Shown one piece after another: positions 1 through 9,837 of a DNA stretch of 64,000 nucleotides. Origin of the DNA: an uncultured Woeseiaceae bacterium. GTDB lineage: Bacteria; Pseudomonadota; Gammaproteobacteria; Steroidobacterales; Woeseiaceae. Numbering within the stretch: position 1 is the stretch's first letter; the number at the start of each line of letters is the position of its first letter. The position numbers and the translations under genes were made by a program. Where the stretch lies: NCBI GenBank assembly GCA_902510755.1, contig CABXCS010000001.1, forward strand, positions 62,001 through 126,000. The letters are read 5' to 3'. The notes under the pieces are model-generated. The model did no database searches. It saw nothing but the letters and a program-made list of their open reading frames with translations, and was not told the DNA's origin.

Positions 1-495
1 ACCAGCTGATTTAGATAAGCGCGCTGGCTTGGAGTACCAAATATCCTCACAAATATTAATTCCTATTTTAATGCCGTGAAGTTCAAAAACAGCAGTTTCA
101 TTTCCAGGTGTGAAATATCTTTTTTCATCAAAAACACTGTAATTTGGAAGTGCATGTTTTCGGTAACGGATTAATTCCTTGCCATTATTGTATACAGCGC
201 AACTATTAAATATATGATCTTGAGTATACTCAGGAAAGCCAACCAATACGGCAATTCCCCTCACATTCTGTCTAATGAGCTCCACGGCTTCGGCAATTCT
301 TCTCTTTAAACCAGAATGTAACAAGAGATCTTCGGGCGGATAACCTGATATTGATAATTCTGGGAAAACAATTAAATCTGCATCAGATTCAACTTTTACA
401 CGTTCACAGTATTCCAAAATACATGTTGTATTCCCCGAAATATCACCAACAATTAGATCAATTTGAGCTAAAACAATAGAAATTTTTTCGTTCAT
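1..495 (-). CDS. nadE: Glutamine-dependent NAD+ synthetase, N-terminal part (runs off the left edge)
   Basis: Cytoplasmic enzyme making NAD+ from nicotinate adenine dinucleotide, ATP and glutamine. Only the first 165 residues are in the window, and they are the nitrilase-fold glutaminase domain that feeds ammonia to the synthetase domain. The catalytic triad is visible: Glu46 in FPELSISGYP, Lys113 in RYRKHALPN and Cys149 in NICEDIW. The ATG at 493-495 gives the usual start MNEKISIVLAQ. It lies 43 bp downstream of the sucD stop on the same strand, so it is probably co-transcribed with sucCD. The synthetase domain with its SGGxDS loop would lie outside the window. Confidence 0.9.
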   Translation of the reverse strand, partial: MNEKISIVLAQIDLIVGDISGNTTCILEYCERVKVESDADLIVFPELSISGYPPEDLLLHSGLKRRIAEAVELIRQNVRGIAVLVGFPEYTQDHIFNSCAVYNNGKELIRYRKHALPNYSVFDEKRYFTPGNETAVFELHGIKIGINICEDIWYSKPARLSKSAG

Positions 496-538
496 TATGG
501 AGTTATTCAATACTACATCAATATTAAAGACCTAATGA

Positions 539-1408
539 CTATGTCACTAATTCAAGAATTGTACTACCTAATTCAGCAGGAGATTTCACTGTAGCTACCC
601 CAGCCGCATCTAATGCTTTATATTTTTCCTTAGCGGTACCCTTGCCACCAGCAACTATTGCTCCAGCATGTCCCATTCTTTTACCAGGAGGCGCAGTAAC
701 CCCAGCAATATAGGCGACAACTGGTTTTGAAACCTCACTTTTTATAAAATCAGCGGCCGATTCTTCATCTGTGCCTCCGATTTCACCTACCATAACAATT
801 CCTTTTGTTTCAGGATCAGCCTGAAATAGTTCCAAGCAGTCAATAAAATTCATACCTCTAACTGGGTCGCCACCAATGCCAACACAAGTTGTTTGTCCAA
901 GGCCATTTTGTGTTGTTTGATAGACCGCTTCATAAGTCAAAGTGCCCGAACGAGAAATTACGCCAATTTTACCCTTTTGATGAATGATGCCAGGCATGAT
1001 CCCTATCTTACATTCCTCTGGTGTTATAATTCCTGGACAATTTGGGCCAACCAGCAAGCAATCATAACTCTTTAGTGTTGCTTTAACCTTGACCATATCA
1101 GAGACTGGAATACCCTCTGTTATACAAACAACAAGTTCTATACCTGCATCTGCGGCCTCAATAATTGCATCAGCCGCAAAAGGTGCTGGAACATATATCA
1201 TACTTACATTGGCTTGTGTTGAACGAACCGCTTCTTCAGCTGTATCGAAAACTGGCACCCCAAGATGTGAGTCATTTTTCGATCCTGGTGTCACACCACC
1301 AACAATATTTGTACCATATTCTATACATTGTTCAGTATGAAAAGATCCTTGCTTACCTGTAATTCCTTGACAGATAATTTTGCTATCTTTATTAACCAAA
1401 ATACTCAT
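539..1408 (-). CDS. sucD: Succinyl-CoA synthetase, alpha subunit
   Basis: TCA-cycle ligase subunit that binds CoA and carries the phosphohistidine in the reaction succinyl-CoA + Pi + NDP = succinate + CoA + NTP. The N-terminal CoA-binding fold has the [10 protein letters not shown] segment. The phosphorylated His is His247 in [10 protein letters not shown]. The length of 289 aa is normal. Its ATG overlaps the sucC stop by 4 bp, so the two subunits are translationally coupled. The order sucC-sucD-nadE on one strand suggests a single operon. Confidence 0.97.
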   Translation of the reverse strand: MSILVNKDSKIICQGITGKQGSFHTEQCIEYGTNIVGGVTPGSKNDSHLGVPVFDTAEEAVRSTQANVSMIYVPAPFAADAIIEAADAGIELVVCITEGIPVSDMVKVKATLKSYDCLLVGPNCPGIITPEECKIGIMPGIIHQKGKIGVISRSGTLTYEAVYQTTQNGLGQTTCVGIGGDPVRGMNFIDCLELFQADPETKGIVMVGEIGGTDEESAADFIKSEVSKPVVAYIAGVTAPPGKRMGHAGAIVAGGKGTAKEKYKALDAAGVATVKSPAELGSTILELVT

Positions 1409-2571
1409 GATTTGAGCGCCACAGCTACTGCTTTTTTCGCCGCATCAGTTAAATCGGATGCTGTAATAACTTCTAATTCACTTTCTTTTAACAAAGCCCT
1501 ACCTTTTTTAACATTAGTTCCTTCCAAACGAACGATAACAGGAACGTTGACACCAACTTCTTTTATAGCGCTGATAACGCCTTGAGCGATAAGATCACAT
1601 CTTACGATACCGCCAAAAATATTAACTAAAATTGCACGAACATTTGTATTTGATAAAATTAATTTGAATGCAAAAGCAACACGATCACTTGTTGCACCAC
1701 CACCAACGTCAAGAAAATTAGCTGGTTCTCCACCATGTAATTTAATAAGATCCATCGTAGCCATAGCTAGACCTGCGCCATTGACCATACAGGCTATATT
1801 GCCATCCAATGAAACATAATTAAGTTCTTTTTCAGCAGCTTCATTTTCCTTAGCATCTTCTTGTGAAGGATCTCTCATTTTTATAATTTCTTTCTGCCTA
1901 TACAAAGCATTTGAATCTATATTAATTTTTGCATCTAATGCAATTACTTTACCAGTCCTAGAGACAATCAAGGGATTAATCTCAATTAAACTCGCATCGC
2001 TCTCTTTGAAAAGTGCATACATTCTTTTCAGAATGAGCGCAAACTGTTTTAATTGATCCCCATAAAGTCCAATACCAAATGCTAGTTGCCTTATCTGATA
2101 ATCCATGAGACCCGAAGCTGAAGAAATAGAGATTTTAAAAATTTTCTCAGGATCCTTTTCTGCAACTTCCTCAATATTCATACCACCGGCCGCAGAAGCA
2201 ACAAATGATATTTTTTCTTCTTCACGATCTAATAAAATACTTAAGTAAATCTCTCTATCTATATCCGAACCAGGCTCAATATAAACTATATTTACCGGCA
2301 AACCACTAGGCCCGGTCTGATGGGTAACCATAGTCATTCCCATCATTTCTTCAGTAAAGTCTTGAACTTCACTAATGCTTTTAGCAATTTTGACGCCACC
2401 AGCTTTTCCTCTTCCACCAGTATGTGCTTGTGCCTTTACAACCCATAATTCACCACCAATCTTATTAGCAGCTTCTTTTGCCTCATTACGAGTTGTAGCC
2501 GTATAACCTATTGGTGTGGGTATTCCATACTTTATAAACAACTTTTTAGCTTGGTATTCATGTAAATTCAT
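1405..2571 (-). CDS. sucC: Succinyl-CoA synthetase, beta subunit
   Basis: The 388-aa beta subunit provides the ATP-grasp nucleotide site and the succinate site. It opens with [18 protein letters not shown], typical of SucC, and has the ATP-grasp segment [18 protein letters not shown] and the C-terminal ligase segment with [12 protein letters not shown]. The length matches the family. It is first in the sucC-sucD-nadE run. The 188 bp upstream, up to the pilin remnant on the other strand, should hold the promoter, but I could not single one out. The usual sdh and sucAB neighbours are not in the window. Confidence 0.97.
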   Translation of the reverse strand: MNLHEYQAKKLFIKYGIPTPIGYTATTRNEAKEAANKIGGELWVVKAQAHTGGRGKAGGVKIAKSISEVQDFTEEMMGMTMVTHQTGPSGLPVNIVYIEPGSDIDREIYLSILLDREEEKISFVASAAGGMNIEEVAEKDPEKIFKISISSASGLMDYQIRQLAFGIGLYGDQLKQFALILKRMYALFKESDASLIEINPLIVSRTGKVIALDAKINIDSNALYRQKEIIKMRDPSQEDAKENEAAEKELNYVSLDGNIACMVNGAGLAMATMDLIKLHGGEPANFLDVGGGATSDRVAFAFKLILSNTNVRAILVNIFGGIVRCDLIAQGVISAIKEVGVNVPVIVRLEGTNVKKGRALLKESELEVITASDLTDAAKKAVAVALKS

Positions 2572-2759
2572 TGATTATGTTCACTTAATAACTGAATAAA
2601 ATTGGATGGATGTTTAGAGAAACTAAATTATCAAAATAGGATTCTTTCATAATGCAATCATAATTGGAACTACTATAAATAATATTATACAACCTTGAGC
2701 TTACTTCTAGTTCATAATAAGCTCTCATATATTAACTTTTACCGATACTTTCAATTGAT

Positions 2760-2900
2760 ATGATAAAAAAACCTCATAACGGATTCACTCTAATAGAACT
2801 ACTTGTTGTAATTATTATCACTGTAATAATGGTATCCATAGCTATACCAGCATACAAAGACTATACAAATCGCTCCCAAGCTACAGTTATAGGGAATTAA
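2760..2900 (+). pseudogene. Truncated type IV pilin (prepilin N terminus only)
   Basis: A 46-codon frame beginning MIKKPHNGFTLIELLVVI. It has a complete type III prepilin signal: a short basic leader, Gly8/Phe9 cleavage site, Glu at +5 of the mature protein (Glu13), and a long hydrophobic N-terminal helix ending with the usual PAYKDYTNRSQ. It stops at TAA 2898-2900, where a pilin would normally go on for about 100 more residues of globular head. No continuation is visible in any frame in the 31 bp before pilD. It is either a decayed pilA or a very short pilin-like peptide processed by the neighbouring PilD. pilB and pilC, usually found here, are absent. Confidence 0.75.
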
Positions 2901-2931
2901 ATTCAGTCTCATCAAACCTAAGCAATCATAA

Positions 2932-3759
2932 ATGTTAACGCAGGAATTAGACGTCACAATAACAGCACTATTTATTCTGGGCGGGCTAATAATTGGCAGT
3001 CTATTGAATGTAGTTGTTTACAGAATCCCGTTAATGCTAGCGAATCCAGATAATAAGAAAAATTTAAATCTTTTTTTTCCAAGATCAAAATGTAGGAATT
3101 GCCATAAAAGCATCAAATTTCAACACAATATTCCAATAATTAGTTATTTACTTCTAAAAGGAAAATGCAGTTTCTGCAAGAACAGAATATCTATTCAATA
3201 TCCAATCATTGAAAGCATCACTTCTTTACTAACATTGCATTGCTGGCTATATTTTGGTTTGAGTATTGAACTATTTGGAGCATTATTGTTTCTTTGGTTA
3301 TTAATCGCCATAAGCTTCATCGACATAAATCATAAAATTATTCCAGACTCACTCTCATTTAGCCTTCTTATGATAGGGTTATTTTTCAGTATTATTAAAA
3401 ATTATTATAATTTAACAAGTAATTTTTCAGATCTAAACTCAAGCATTCTGGGAATTGTTTTTGGTTACCTGATTTTATGGTGCGTCTACCAGATTCATAA
3501 AATATATACTAAAAAAGAAGGCTTAGGCTATGGTGATTTTAAGCTTCTGGCTGGGTTGGGTGCATGGCTTGGCTGGCAATTCATACCCATTACTATTTTT
3601 ATAGCCTCTATCACTGGACTTATCTTTGGCCTGGGAGGTATATACAGAAGAAAATTCAATAAAGAGACCCCTATCCCATTTGGTCCATTCTTAGCTATAG
3701 CAGGATGGTTTTCTTTTTTTTACGGGCCGGCAATAGCATTAATTTATCCTATATACTAG
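2932..3759 (+). CDS. pilD: Prepilin leader peptidase / N-methyltransferase
   Basis: Inner-membrane aspartic protease that cleaves and N-methylates type IV pilins and type II secretion pseudopilins. The 275 aa show the cytoplasmic Zn-binding tetracysteine loop (Cys54, Cys57, Cys79, Cys82), which carries the methylase domain, and about seven membrane helices. Both active-site aspartates are present: Asp131 in FIDINHKIIPD and Asp202 in the GYGD motif. It looks fully functional, although the only pilin beside it is truncated, so its substrates are probably elsewhere (type II secretion pseudopilins or other pili). coaE follows 4 bp later, the usual pilD-coaE coupling. Confidence 0.95.
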   Translation: MLTQELDVTITALFILGGLIIGSLLNVVVYRIPLMLANPDNKKNLNLFFPRSKCRNCHKSIKFQHNIPIISYLLLKGKCSFCKNRISIQYPIIESITSLLTLHCWLYFGLSIELFGALLFLWLLIAISFIDINHKIIPDSLSFSLLMIGLFFSIIKNYYNLTSNFSDLNSSILGIVFGYLILWCVYQIHKIYTKKEGLGYGDFKLLAGLGAWLGWQFIPITIFIASITGLIFGLGGIYRRKFNKETPIPFGPFLAIAGWFSFFYGPAIALIYPIY

Positions 3760-3763
3760 TTGA

Positions 3764-4390
3764 ATGAATAATAGTAAAAATAATGAATATTCCGGTTTTC
3801 ATGTTGGCCTTACAGGTGGAATTGCATCAGGAAAAACCAAGGTCAGTAATATTTTCATCAAACTAGGTGTTGAAGTTATTGACACCGATCATATTGCACA
3901 CACTATAGTAGAACCAGGTAACATGGCACTAAAAGAAATTGTGGATGCATTTGGTAAAGAGATTTTAACTGACTCAAAGCAACTAAACCGAATTTATATG
4001 CGTGACCTAATTTTTAATAATCCTGCTAAACGAAAGTTACTTGAGTCAATTATGCATCCTAAAATTCAAGATGAGGTCGAACAACAACTTTCAACTTCAT
4101 CAGGGTTGTATCAAATTATAGTTATACCTTTACTCACGTCCTCGCCACTCAGGAATCAGATTGATCGGATTCTCTTGGTTGATTGTGACGTGAATACTCA
4201 GTTGACTAGAATCATGCAAAGAGATGATGTAACAAGTGAGCTCGCAAAGAAAATTATTGCTTCTCAATCAAGTAGAAATGAGCGACTTGCTATCGCACAT
4301 GATGTTATTGAAAACAATTCAAGTTTTGAACAAATTTTACCTCAAGTAAAAAAGTTTCATGAACGATACTTAAGACTGGCAAAGAAATAA
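3764..4390 (+). CDS. coaE: Dephospho-CoA kinase
   Basis: Last step of CoA synthesis, phosphorylating the 3'-OH of dephospho-CoA. The 208-aa protein has a P-loop at residues 18-25 (GGIASGKT) followed by the family's VIDTDHIAH segment and the PLL substrate stretch. It starts 4 bp after the pilD stop, as in many gammaproteobacteria where pilD-coaE-zapD is conserved. The small yacG gene often found in this string is missing here. Homology is unambiguous. Confidence 0.95.
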   Translation: MNNSKNNEYSGFHVGLTGGIASGKTKVSNIFIKLGVEVIDTDHIAHTIVEPGNMALKEIVDAFGKEILTDSKQLNRIYMRDLIFNNPAKRKLLESIMHPKIQDEVEQQLSTSSGLYQIIVIPLLTSSPLRNQIDRILLVDCDVNTQLTRIMQRDDVTSELAKKIIASQSSRNERLAIAHDVIENNSSFEQILPQVKKFHERYLRLAKK

Positions 4391-4488
4391 AAGTCATTAA
4401 ATGTCAACTTTTATATTTTAATAACTATTTCATTAACGCGAAAATATAGATAATATGATTATTAAATTATTTTAATATAATTAAATAA

Positions 4489-5286
4489 ATGATGAACAGA
4501 GCAACCCACAATGATCTTCGCTCAAAAAGATCGCCTGAATATGAATTGCCGCTCAGTGAGAGGATGCGGACTTTTCTACGTCTTGAATTCTTATATCAAC
4601 AGTACAATTATTTTATTGAAATTAATACCGATTGGTCATCAAGAGCTGCCATAACAAGCCTCCTAGAAATGATGGCAATTCTCTCAAGAGGTGATATTCG
4701 AAGTGATGTTCACAAGGAATTAGATCGCCATATAGGGATATTAACTAGTTATCACAGCCAACCGACTGTGGACCCTCAAAGATTAGAAGTTATGGTTGAA
4801 AATTTAACCTCAAGAAGGGATGGGCTAAGAGCTATTGGAACAAATTTTATTCAACCATTAAGAGATAATGAGTTTCTCAGTGCTATCAAGCATCGTAGCA
4901 CTATCCCAGGTGGAACATGCGAATTTGATCTACCAGAATTCAGTCACTGGTTACGACAATCACATAAGAGAAGAAGGCAAGATTTTATTATATGGCTTGA
5001 AATGATTAAAACTGTATGTGACGCCGTGATTGAACTATTGTGGCTTATCCGTGAAAGCACAGCTCCGATGGAAAAATCTGCGGTAAATGGCATGTATCAG
5101 CATAAAATGCCGCCATACTCTCATGACCAATTAGTGAGAGTGACATTACCGAAAGAAAGCTATCTCTTTCCTGAAATAAGCGGTAACCAACACCGTTTCA
5201 CAGTAAGATTTTTAGAATGGTGCGACATCAATCAGAGAGCCATTCAAACCCATGATGACATTTCATTTAAAATATCTATCTGCTGA
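4489..5286 (+). CDS. zapD: Cell division protein ZapD (YacF family)
   Basis: FtsZ-associated protein that bundles FtsZ filaments at the division ring. The 265-aa protein has the family's N-terminal segment YELPLSERMRTFLRLEFL and the interior FDLPEFSHWLRQ region, with a C-terminal beta-rich part. It sits in the conserved coaE-zapD-mutT neighbourhood, 98 bp after coaE. The frame opens with two ATG codons, and either could start it. It converges with the mutT-type gene, whose stop is 11 bp away. Confidence 0.9.
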   Translation: MMNRATHNDLRSKRSPEYELPLSERMRTFLRLEFLYQQYNYFIEINTDWSSRAAITSLLEMMAILSRGDIRSDVHKELDRHIGILTSYHSQPTVDPQRLEVMVENLTSRRDGLRAIGTNFIQPLRDNEFLSAIKHRSTIPGGTCEFDLPEFSHWLRQSHKRRRQDFIIWLEMIKTVCDAVIELLWLIRESTAPMEKSAVNGMYQHKMPPYSHDQLVRVTLPKESYLFPEISGNQHRFTVRFLEWCDINQRAIQTHDDISFKISIC

Positions 5287-5297
5287 TTAATTTAATA

Positions 5298-5693
5298 TTA
5301 TCTTAAAAAAAATTTTAATTCCTCAACAATAGGAATATCTGCCTCCAAAAGATTAATATTAATCAACTGATCATATTTGAACCATTTCAATATCTGATTT
5401 TCATTACTTATCACCTGACCAAGCCATGAATAAACTATAAAAAAATCTATTCTGACCATCATCGATCCATAATCATGTTCAATGTGAGTTAGAAATTTTG
5501 GATTTTTAACAATAATATCAAGCTCTTCTTTAAGTTCACGATTCAGGGCATTTTTTGAAGTTTCACTTTCAATTAACTTGCCGCCTGGGAATTCCCATTG
5601 AAGTGGAAAAGGCTTATCATTTGATCGTTGCGCAAGAAGTATGCGATTCTCTGGATCGATCAATATACCTGCTGCTACTTCTATTACATGCAA
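5298..5693 (-). CDS. mutT: MutT-type Nudix hydrolase (8-oxo-dGTP diphosphatase candidate)
   Basis: A 131-aa Nudix protein with Nudix box at residues 38-60: Gly38, Glu44, Arg52-Glu53 and Glu56-Glu57 are in place. The usual Gly near the end is Asp59, a tolerated change in MutT-like proteins. The N-terminal part (EVAAGILIDPENRILLAQRS) and the FPGGKLE-like segment match MutT, which removes oxidised guanine nucleotides. The position after secA on the same strand and next to zapD is the classical mutT locus. Substrate specificity is inferred from position and similarity. Confidence 0.85.
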   Translation of the reverse strand: MHVIEVAAGILIDPENRILLAQRSNDKPFPLQWEFPGGKLIESETSKNALNRELKEELDIIVKNPKFLTHIEHDYGSMMVRIDFFIVYSWLGQVISNENQILKWFKYDQLININLLEADIPIVEELKFFLR

Positions 5694-5702
5694 ATTAGAG
5701 CC

Positions 5703-8396
5703 CTAATTTAACTTACCATGACATTGTTTATATTTTTTACCAGAGTCACATGGACAAGGATCGTTCCTACCAACCTTCTTATTTGAGCGAACAAAAGTTG
5801 AGGTGTTTTTCTGTTGATGGTTTTCTGTTGAGTCTTGGATGGGAGTTTTTATTGCACCAGTTTGATTAAACGCTATTGATTGTTCAGCTCGTCTTTGTGA
5901 TTCCATTCTTTCAACATCTTGTTCGCTTTGAATTCTTATCCTAGCTAGCATACTAATGGCATCAAATTTAACTTGATCTAACATTTCTCCAAACATCAAA
6001 AAGGCTTCTCGTTTGTATTCTTGTTTTGGATTTTTTTGTGCATACCCCCTGAGACCAATACCTTGCCGCAAGTAATCCATTCCACCTAGATGCTCTTTCC
6101 AATGAAGATCAAGCTGTTTTAACATAATTTCTTTTTCTACCATCCTCATCAAACTAGAGCCGATCGTATCTTCTTTTTCTTGGCTTGCTGATTGCATCTT
6201 GGCAACACATCTCTCACTTATCGTAGATACGTTTAATGTTGGCTCATCTTTGACCCATTGAGAAATTTTCAAAGGCAATAGAAACTCCTTCTCCAAAGCC
6301 CTCATTAACCCTTCAATATCCCAATTTTCCTCATGAGTATCTTCTTGAATATACTTATCAACAGTGTGCTCAATCACCTCTTCTCTGATCGCAATAATCG
6401 ATTCCTGGATTTCTTCAGCACTCATCAACTCATTTCTTTGGTGATAAACAACCTTTCTTTGATCATTCGAAACATCATCATATTCAAGAAGATTTTTCCT
6501 TATATCAAAGTTATGTGATTCTACTTTTCGCTGTGCTTTTTCTATTTGACGACTCAAGAGTTTACTCTCAATTGCTTCACTATCTTTCATACCAGCTCGT
6601 GATAGCAGAGATTTAGTTCTATCTGGATCACCAAATATTCGCATTAAATTATCTTCCATCGATAAATAGAAACGACTGGAACCAGGATCTCCTTGCCTTC
6701 CTGATCTTCCTCGCAACTGATTATCTATACGTCTAGATTCGTGTCTTTCTGTACCAATAATATGAAGCCCACCTGCATCTATTACTTGTGCTTGTCTTTT
6801 TTTCCAATCAGCGGTAACGGCGTCAATATCTATTTCCTGTTCCTCTAGTTCGGCCGCTAAATTCCCACCCAAAACTATATCTGTTCCTCGGCCAGCCATA
6901 TTTGTTGCAATAGTAATAGCTCCAGGTCGCCCTGCTTGCTGAACAACAATAGCTTCTCTCTCATGTTGCTTTGCATTGAGAACCTCATGCTTAATATTTT
7001 TTTTATTCAAAATTGATGATAGTAATTCTGATGTCTCTATTGAAGTTGTTCCAACCAAAGCCGGCTGACTTCTCTCTCTACAATCAATTATATCCTCAAT
7101 AATTGCATTAAATTTCCCTTCTTCGGTAAGATAAACTTTATCAGGTTGGTCATTGCGGACCATCTCTTTATGTGTTGGTATCACAATAACTTCGAGGCCA
7201 TAGATAGACTGAAATTCATAGGCCTCTGTATCTGCTGTACCAGTCATACCAGATAAATTGTTATATAAGCGAAAATAATTCTGAAATGTGATAGAGGCAA
7301 CAGTCTGATTTTCCTGCTTAACGGCAACATTTTCTTTTGCTTCAACTGCCTGATGAAGTCCATCAGACCATCTTCTTCCCGGCATTGTTCTTCCAGTAAA
7401 CTCATCCACAATAACTATTTCACCATCCTTGATAATATAGTCAATGTCCTTATTAAACATTACATGAGCTCTCAAAGCCGCATTCAAATGATGTAACAAT
7501 CTAATGTTACCTGCATCATAAAGACTTTCATTTTCTTGTAAAAGACCAGACTTAATCATTAATTCTTCTATATGTTGATGGCCTGCTTCCGAAATATACA
7601 CTTGCTTAGTTTTTTCATCTTTAGAGTAATCGCCACTTTCATCATCTTCATTCTGAAGAGATAATTTTGGTATTAATTTATTTATTTTTTGATAAAGATC
7701 TGTATTTTCTTCAACAGGGCCAGATATAATCAATGGAGTTCGAGCTTCATCAATTAAGATTGAGTCAACCTCATCAACAATCGCAAAATTGAGCTCTTTT
7801 TGTACCTTATCTTCAGATGAAAAAGCTAAATTATCACGAAGATAATCGAATCCAAGTTCATTATTCGTCGTGTAAGTTATATCTGCAGAATAAGCGGCTT
7901 TTTTCTCTTCATGAGATTGATCACTTGCAGTTACGCTAACTGTTAAATCCAAAAACTCATAAATTGGTCTCATCCAATCAGCATCTCGCTTAGCAAGATA
8001 CTCATTAACTGTAATTACGTGCACGCCCTTTTCGCTTAGGGCATTTAGATAAGCAGGTAATGTAGCAACTAATGTTTTACCTTCACCGGTCCTCATCTCA
8101 GCTATATCACCTTGATGGAGCACCATCCCTCCAATTAATTGAACATCAAATGGTCTCATTTTTAGAGTTCTTTGTGAGACTTCTCTAACCACTGCAAATG
8201 CCTCTATCAAAAGATCATCCAAAGGCACGCCTTCACGTAATCGTTTTCTAAATTCTCCAGTCTTAGATTTAAGAGCTTCATCGGATAAAGATTGAATCTC
8301 TGGTTCTAACTTATTTATAGCGCTTACTTTTTTTGATAAGCGCTTTAAAAGTCTTTGGTTTCGACTACCGAATAAATTAGTTAATATATTTGCCAC
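5703..8396 (-). CDS. secA: Preprotein translocase motor ATPase
   Basis: Cytoplasmic/peripheral ATPase driving proteins through SecYEG. At 897 aa it is of normal length. The Walker A motif is at residues 102-109 (TGEGKT), followed by [15 protein letters not shown] for Walker B, the preprotein cross-linking region, and helicase motifs TNMAGRGTD and [11 protein letters not shown]. The C-terminal SecB/phospholipid-binding Zn finger is intact (CPC...CH in the last 20 residues). It diverges from dciA across 133 bp. No secM-like arrest peptide gene is seen upstream. The next gene downstream, mutT, is only 9 bp away. Confidence 0.97.
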   Translation of the reverse strand: MANILTNLFGSRNQRLLKRLSKKVSAINKLEPEIQSLSDEALKSKTGEFRKRLREGVPLDDLLIEAFAVVREVSQRTLKMRPFDVQLIGGMVLHQGDIAEMRTGEGKTLVATLPAYLNALSEKGVHVITVNEYLAKRDADWMRPIYEFLDLTVSVTASDQSHEEKKAAYSADITYTTNNELGFDYLRDNLAFSSEDKVQKELNFAIVDEVDSILIDEARTPLIISGPVEENTDLYQKINKLIPKLSLQNEDDESGDYSKDEKTKQVYISEAGHQHIEELMIKSGLLQENESLYDAGNIRLLHHLNAALRAHVMFNKDIDYIIKDGEIVIVDEFTGRTMPGRRWSDGLHQAVEAKENVAVKQENQTVASITFQNYFRLYNNLSGMTGTADTEAYEFQSIYGLEVIVIPTHKEMVRNDQPDKVYLTEEGKFNAIIEDIIDCRERSQPALVGTTSIETSELLSSILNKKNIKHEVLNAKQHEREAIVVQQAGRPGAITIATNMAGRGTDIVLGGNLAAELEEQEIDIDAVTADWKKRQAQVIDAGGLHIIGTERHESRRIDNQLRGRSGRQGDPGSSRFYLSMEDNLMRIFGDPDRTKSLLSRAGMKDSEAIESKLLSRQIEKAQRKVESHNFDIRKNLLEYDDVSNDQRKVVYHQRNELMSAEEIQESIIAIREEVIEHTVDKYIQEDTHEENWDIEGLMRALEKEFLLPLKISQWVKDEPTLNVSTISERCVAKMQSASQEKEDTIGSSLMRMVEKEIMLKQLDLHWKEHLGGMDYLRQGIGLRGYAQKNPKQEYKREAFLMFGEMLDQVKFDAISMLARIRIQSEQDVERMESQRRAEQSIAFNQTGAIKTPIQDSTENHQQKNTSTFVRSNKKVGRNDPCPCDSGKKYKQCHGKLN

Positions 8397-8529
8397 GCAA
8401 TTTCCTATGAGTAGAATTTATTCCTTAATTGTGAAACTTGTGTTCTACTTGTAAATGAAATATCAAAGGATATTATAAATGAAATTCTGAAAAATACCTG
8501 AAATCAGAGCATAAAAAAATAAATCTAAA

Positions 8530-8829
8530 ATGTCATTTAATAAATTACAAAAAATCTTAAACTCAAGTTCGCATAATAACTTAGATGATATCGTTCAACG
8601 AGCTAAAAATATGGAAGAATTATGCTTTACATTAAAAAAAACTATCGATAATGAAGCTGCGCAATATCTTATAGCTTGCAACATAAGAAAGTCAGGAAAA
8701 TTAATAATTTTATGTAACTCTAACGCATGGGCATCAAAGTTTCGTTATCAAAATCAATTATTCTTGAGGACCGCAAGAGAAAAATTTCCTCATGTCACAA
8801 GCTGTGAAATAAAAATTCTAGCCGGATAA
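8530..8829 (+). CDS. dciA: DciA-like DUF721 protein (replicative helicase loader candidate)
   Basis: A 99-aa protein with the DUF721 pattern: helical N-terminal part, then a small beta-alpha core with the SNAWASKFRYQNQLFL segment and a C-terminal CEIKIL strand. DUF721 proteins include DciA, which loads DnaB in bacteria lacking DnaC. In many gammaproteobacteria this gene lies between secA and lpxC, exactly as here. It diverges from secA and converges with lpxC, with 15 bp between the stops. The family assignment is from pattern and position; the role is established only for relatives. Confidence 0.8.
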   Translation: MSFNKLQKILNSSSHNNLDDIVQRAKNMEELCFTLKKTIDNEAAQYLIACNIRKSGKLIILCNSNAWASKFRYQNQLFLRTAREKFPHVTSCEIKILAG

Positions 8830-8844
8830 TAAGAAAAATAGCCC

Positions 8845-9753
8845 TTAATTATAAGCTGGTGTTAAATAGGAAATCGGAGCAGTTTTTTCGTTATTAAATG
8901 AAACCTCCTCCCACGCACTTTTATCTGCGAGAAGAGCTCTCATTAATTTATTATTCAGGCAATGGCCAGATTTCTTTGCAGAGTATCTTCCAATTAAACT
9001 ATGCCCTAGCAAGTAAGTATCACCGATTGCATCGAGAATCTTATGAATTACAAACTCATTCGAATAACGCAAACCATCTTCATTAAGGATCCTAAAATCA
9101 TCCAAAACGATAGCATTATCCATGCTTCCACCAAGAGTTAAGTTATTCTCACGTAACTTTTCAATATCTCTCAGAAAACCGAATGTCCTTGCTCTACTTA
9201 CTTCTTTTACAAATGAAGTTGATGAAAAATCTAGAGAAGCTTTTTGTTCAATTTTATTGAAAATAGGATGATTAAATCCTATCTCAAAATCAACCTTAAA
9301 ACCGTTAAAAGGGGATAATTCGGCCCATTTATCATCTTCTTTAATTTTAATTTTTTTCTTAATTTTAATGAATTTCTTTGGCGCACTTTGTTCTTCAATT
9401 CCTGCTGATTGAATCAAAAAAACAAAAGGTCCTGCGCTCCCATCCATAATTGGAACTTCAGGCGCTGAGAGTTCAACAATAACATTATCTATACCAAGAC
9501 CAGCAAATGCTGACATCAAATGTTCTACTGTGGCTACTTTAATATCATTTTTAATAAGAGTTGTTCCAAGTGTGGTTTCACCGACAAGCTCTGCATTAGC
9601 TGGGATATCTTGTGCTTGCTCAATATCTATCCTTCTGAACATTATCCCTGTATCTACAGCACCTGGTCTTAATGTCATGAATACTTTTTTACCAGTATGC
9701 AAACCAACTCCAGTCGCTCTAATCGTCGTTTTAATGGTTCTTTGTCGAAACAT
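8845..9753 (-). CDS. lpxC: UDP-3-O-acyl-N-acetylglucosamine deacetylase
   Basis: Committed step of lipid A synthesis. It is a 302-aa Zn enzyme with the expected catalytic set: Glu77 and His78 in VEHLM, His237 and Asp245 in HKILDAIGD, and His264 in KSGHCLNNK. The length is typical. It is the last gene of the dcw transcription unit and directly follows ftsA, because ftsZ has moved. An 84-bp gap upstream carries a promoter-like sequence, and an AAGGAA ribosome site precedes the ATG. It is an outer-membrane biogenesis gene, so the cell is Gram-negative. Confidence 0.96.
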   Translation of the reverse strand: MFRQRTIKTTIRATGVGLHTGKKVFMTLRPGAVDTGIMFRRIDIEQAQDIPANAELVGETTLGTTLIKNDIKVATVEHLMSAFAGLGIDNVIVELSAPEVPIMDGSAGPFVFLIQSAGIEEQSAPKKFIKIKKKIKIKEDDKWAELSPFNGFKVDFEIGFNHPIFNKIEQKASLDFSSTSFVKEVSRARTFGFLRDIEKLRENNLTLGGSMDNAIVLDDFRILNEDGLRYSNEFVIHKILDAIGDTYLLGHSLIGRYSAKKSGHCLNNKLMRALLADKSAWEEVSFNNEKTAPISYLTPAYN

Positions 9754-9797
9754 GTAATATTTCCTTATCTAGATATCCGTTAAAAAACAACAATATA

Positions 9798-9825
9798 ATT
9801 ATATCAGTTGACTAAAAATATACAA
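9798..9825 (-). promoter_or_regulatory. Candidate sigma-70 promoter for lpxC
   Basis: On the minus strand a TTGTAT box (9825-9820) is followed, after 16 bp, by a perfect TATAAT box (9803-9798). This would start a transcript about 40 nt upstream of the lpxC ATG. The gap is AT-rich, so chance cannot be excluded. Separate lpxC transcription would make sense, as its neighbour here is ftsA rather than ftsZ. Confidence 0.4.
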
Positions 9826-9837
9826 AAATAAACGTAA

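Noticed and set aside
5298-5693. Loss of the conserved Gly in the Nudix box of the MutT-type protein (Asp59)
   Set aside because: All catalytic Glu and Arg residues are present and this position varies in active relatives, so it is not treated as a defect.
8397-8529. A secM-like arrest peptide or leader upstream of secA
   Set aside because: The 133-bp gap has no open frame with a signal peptide or arrest motif on the secA strand.
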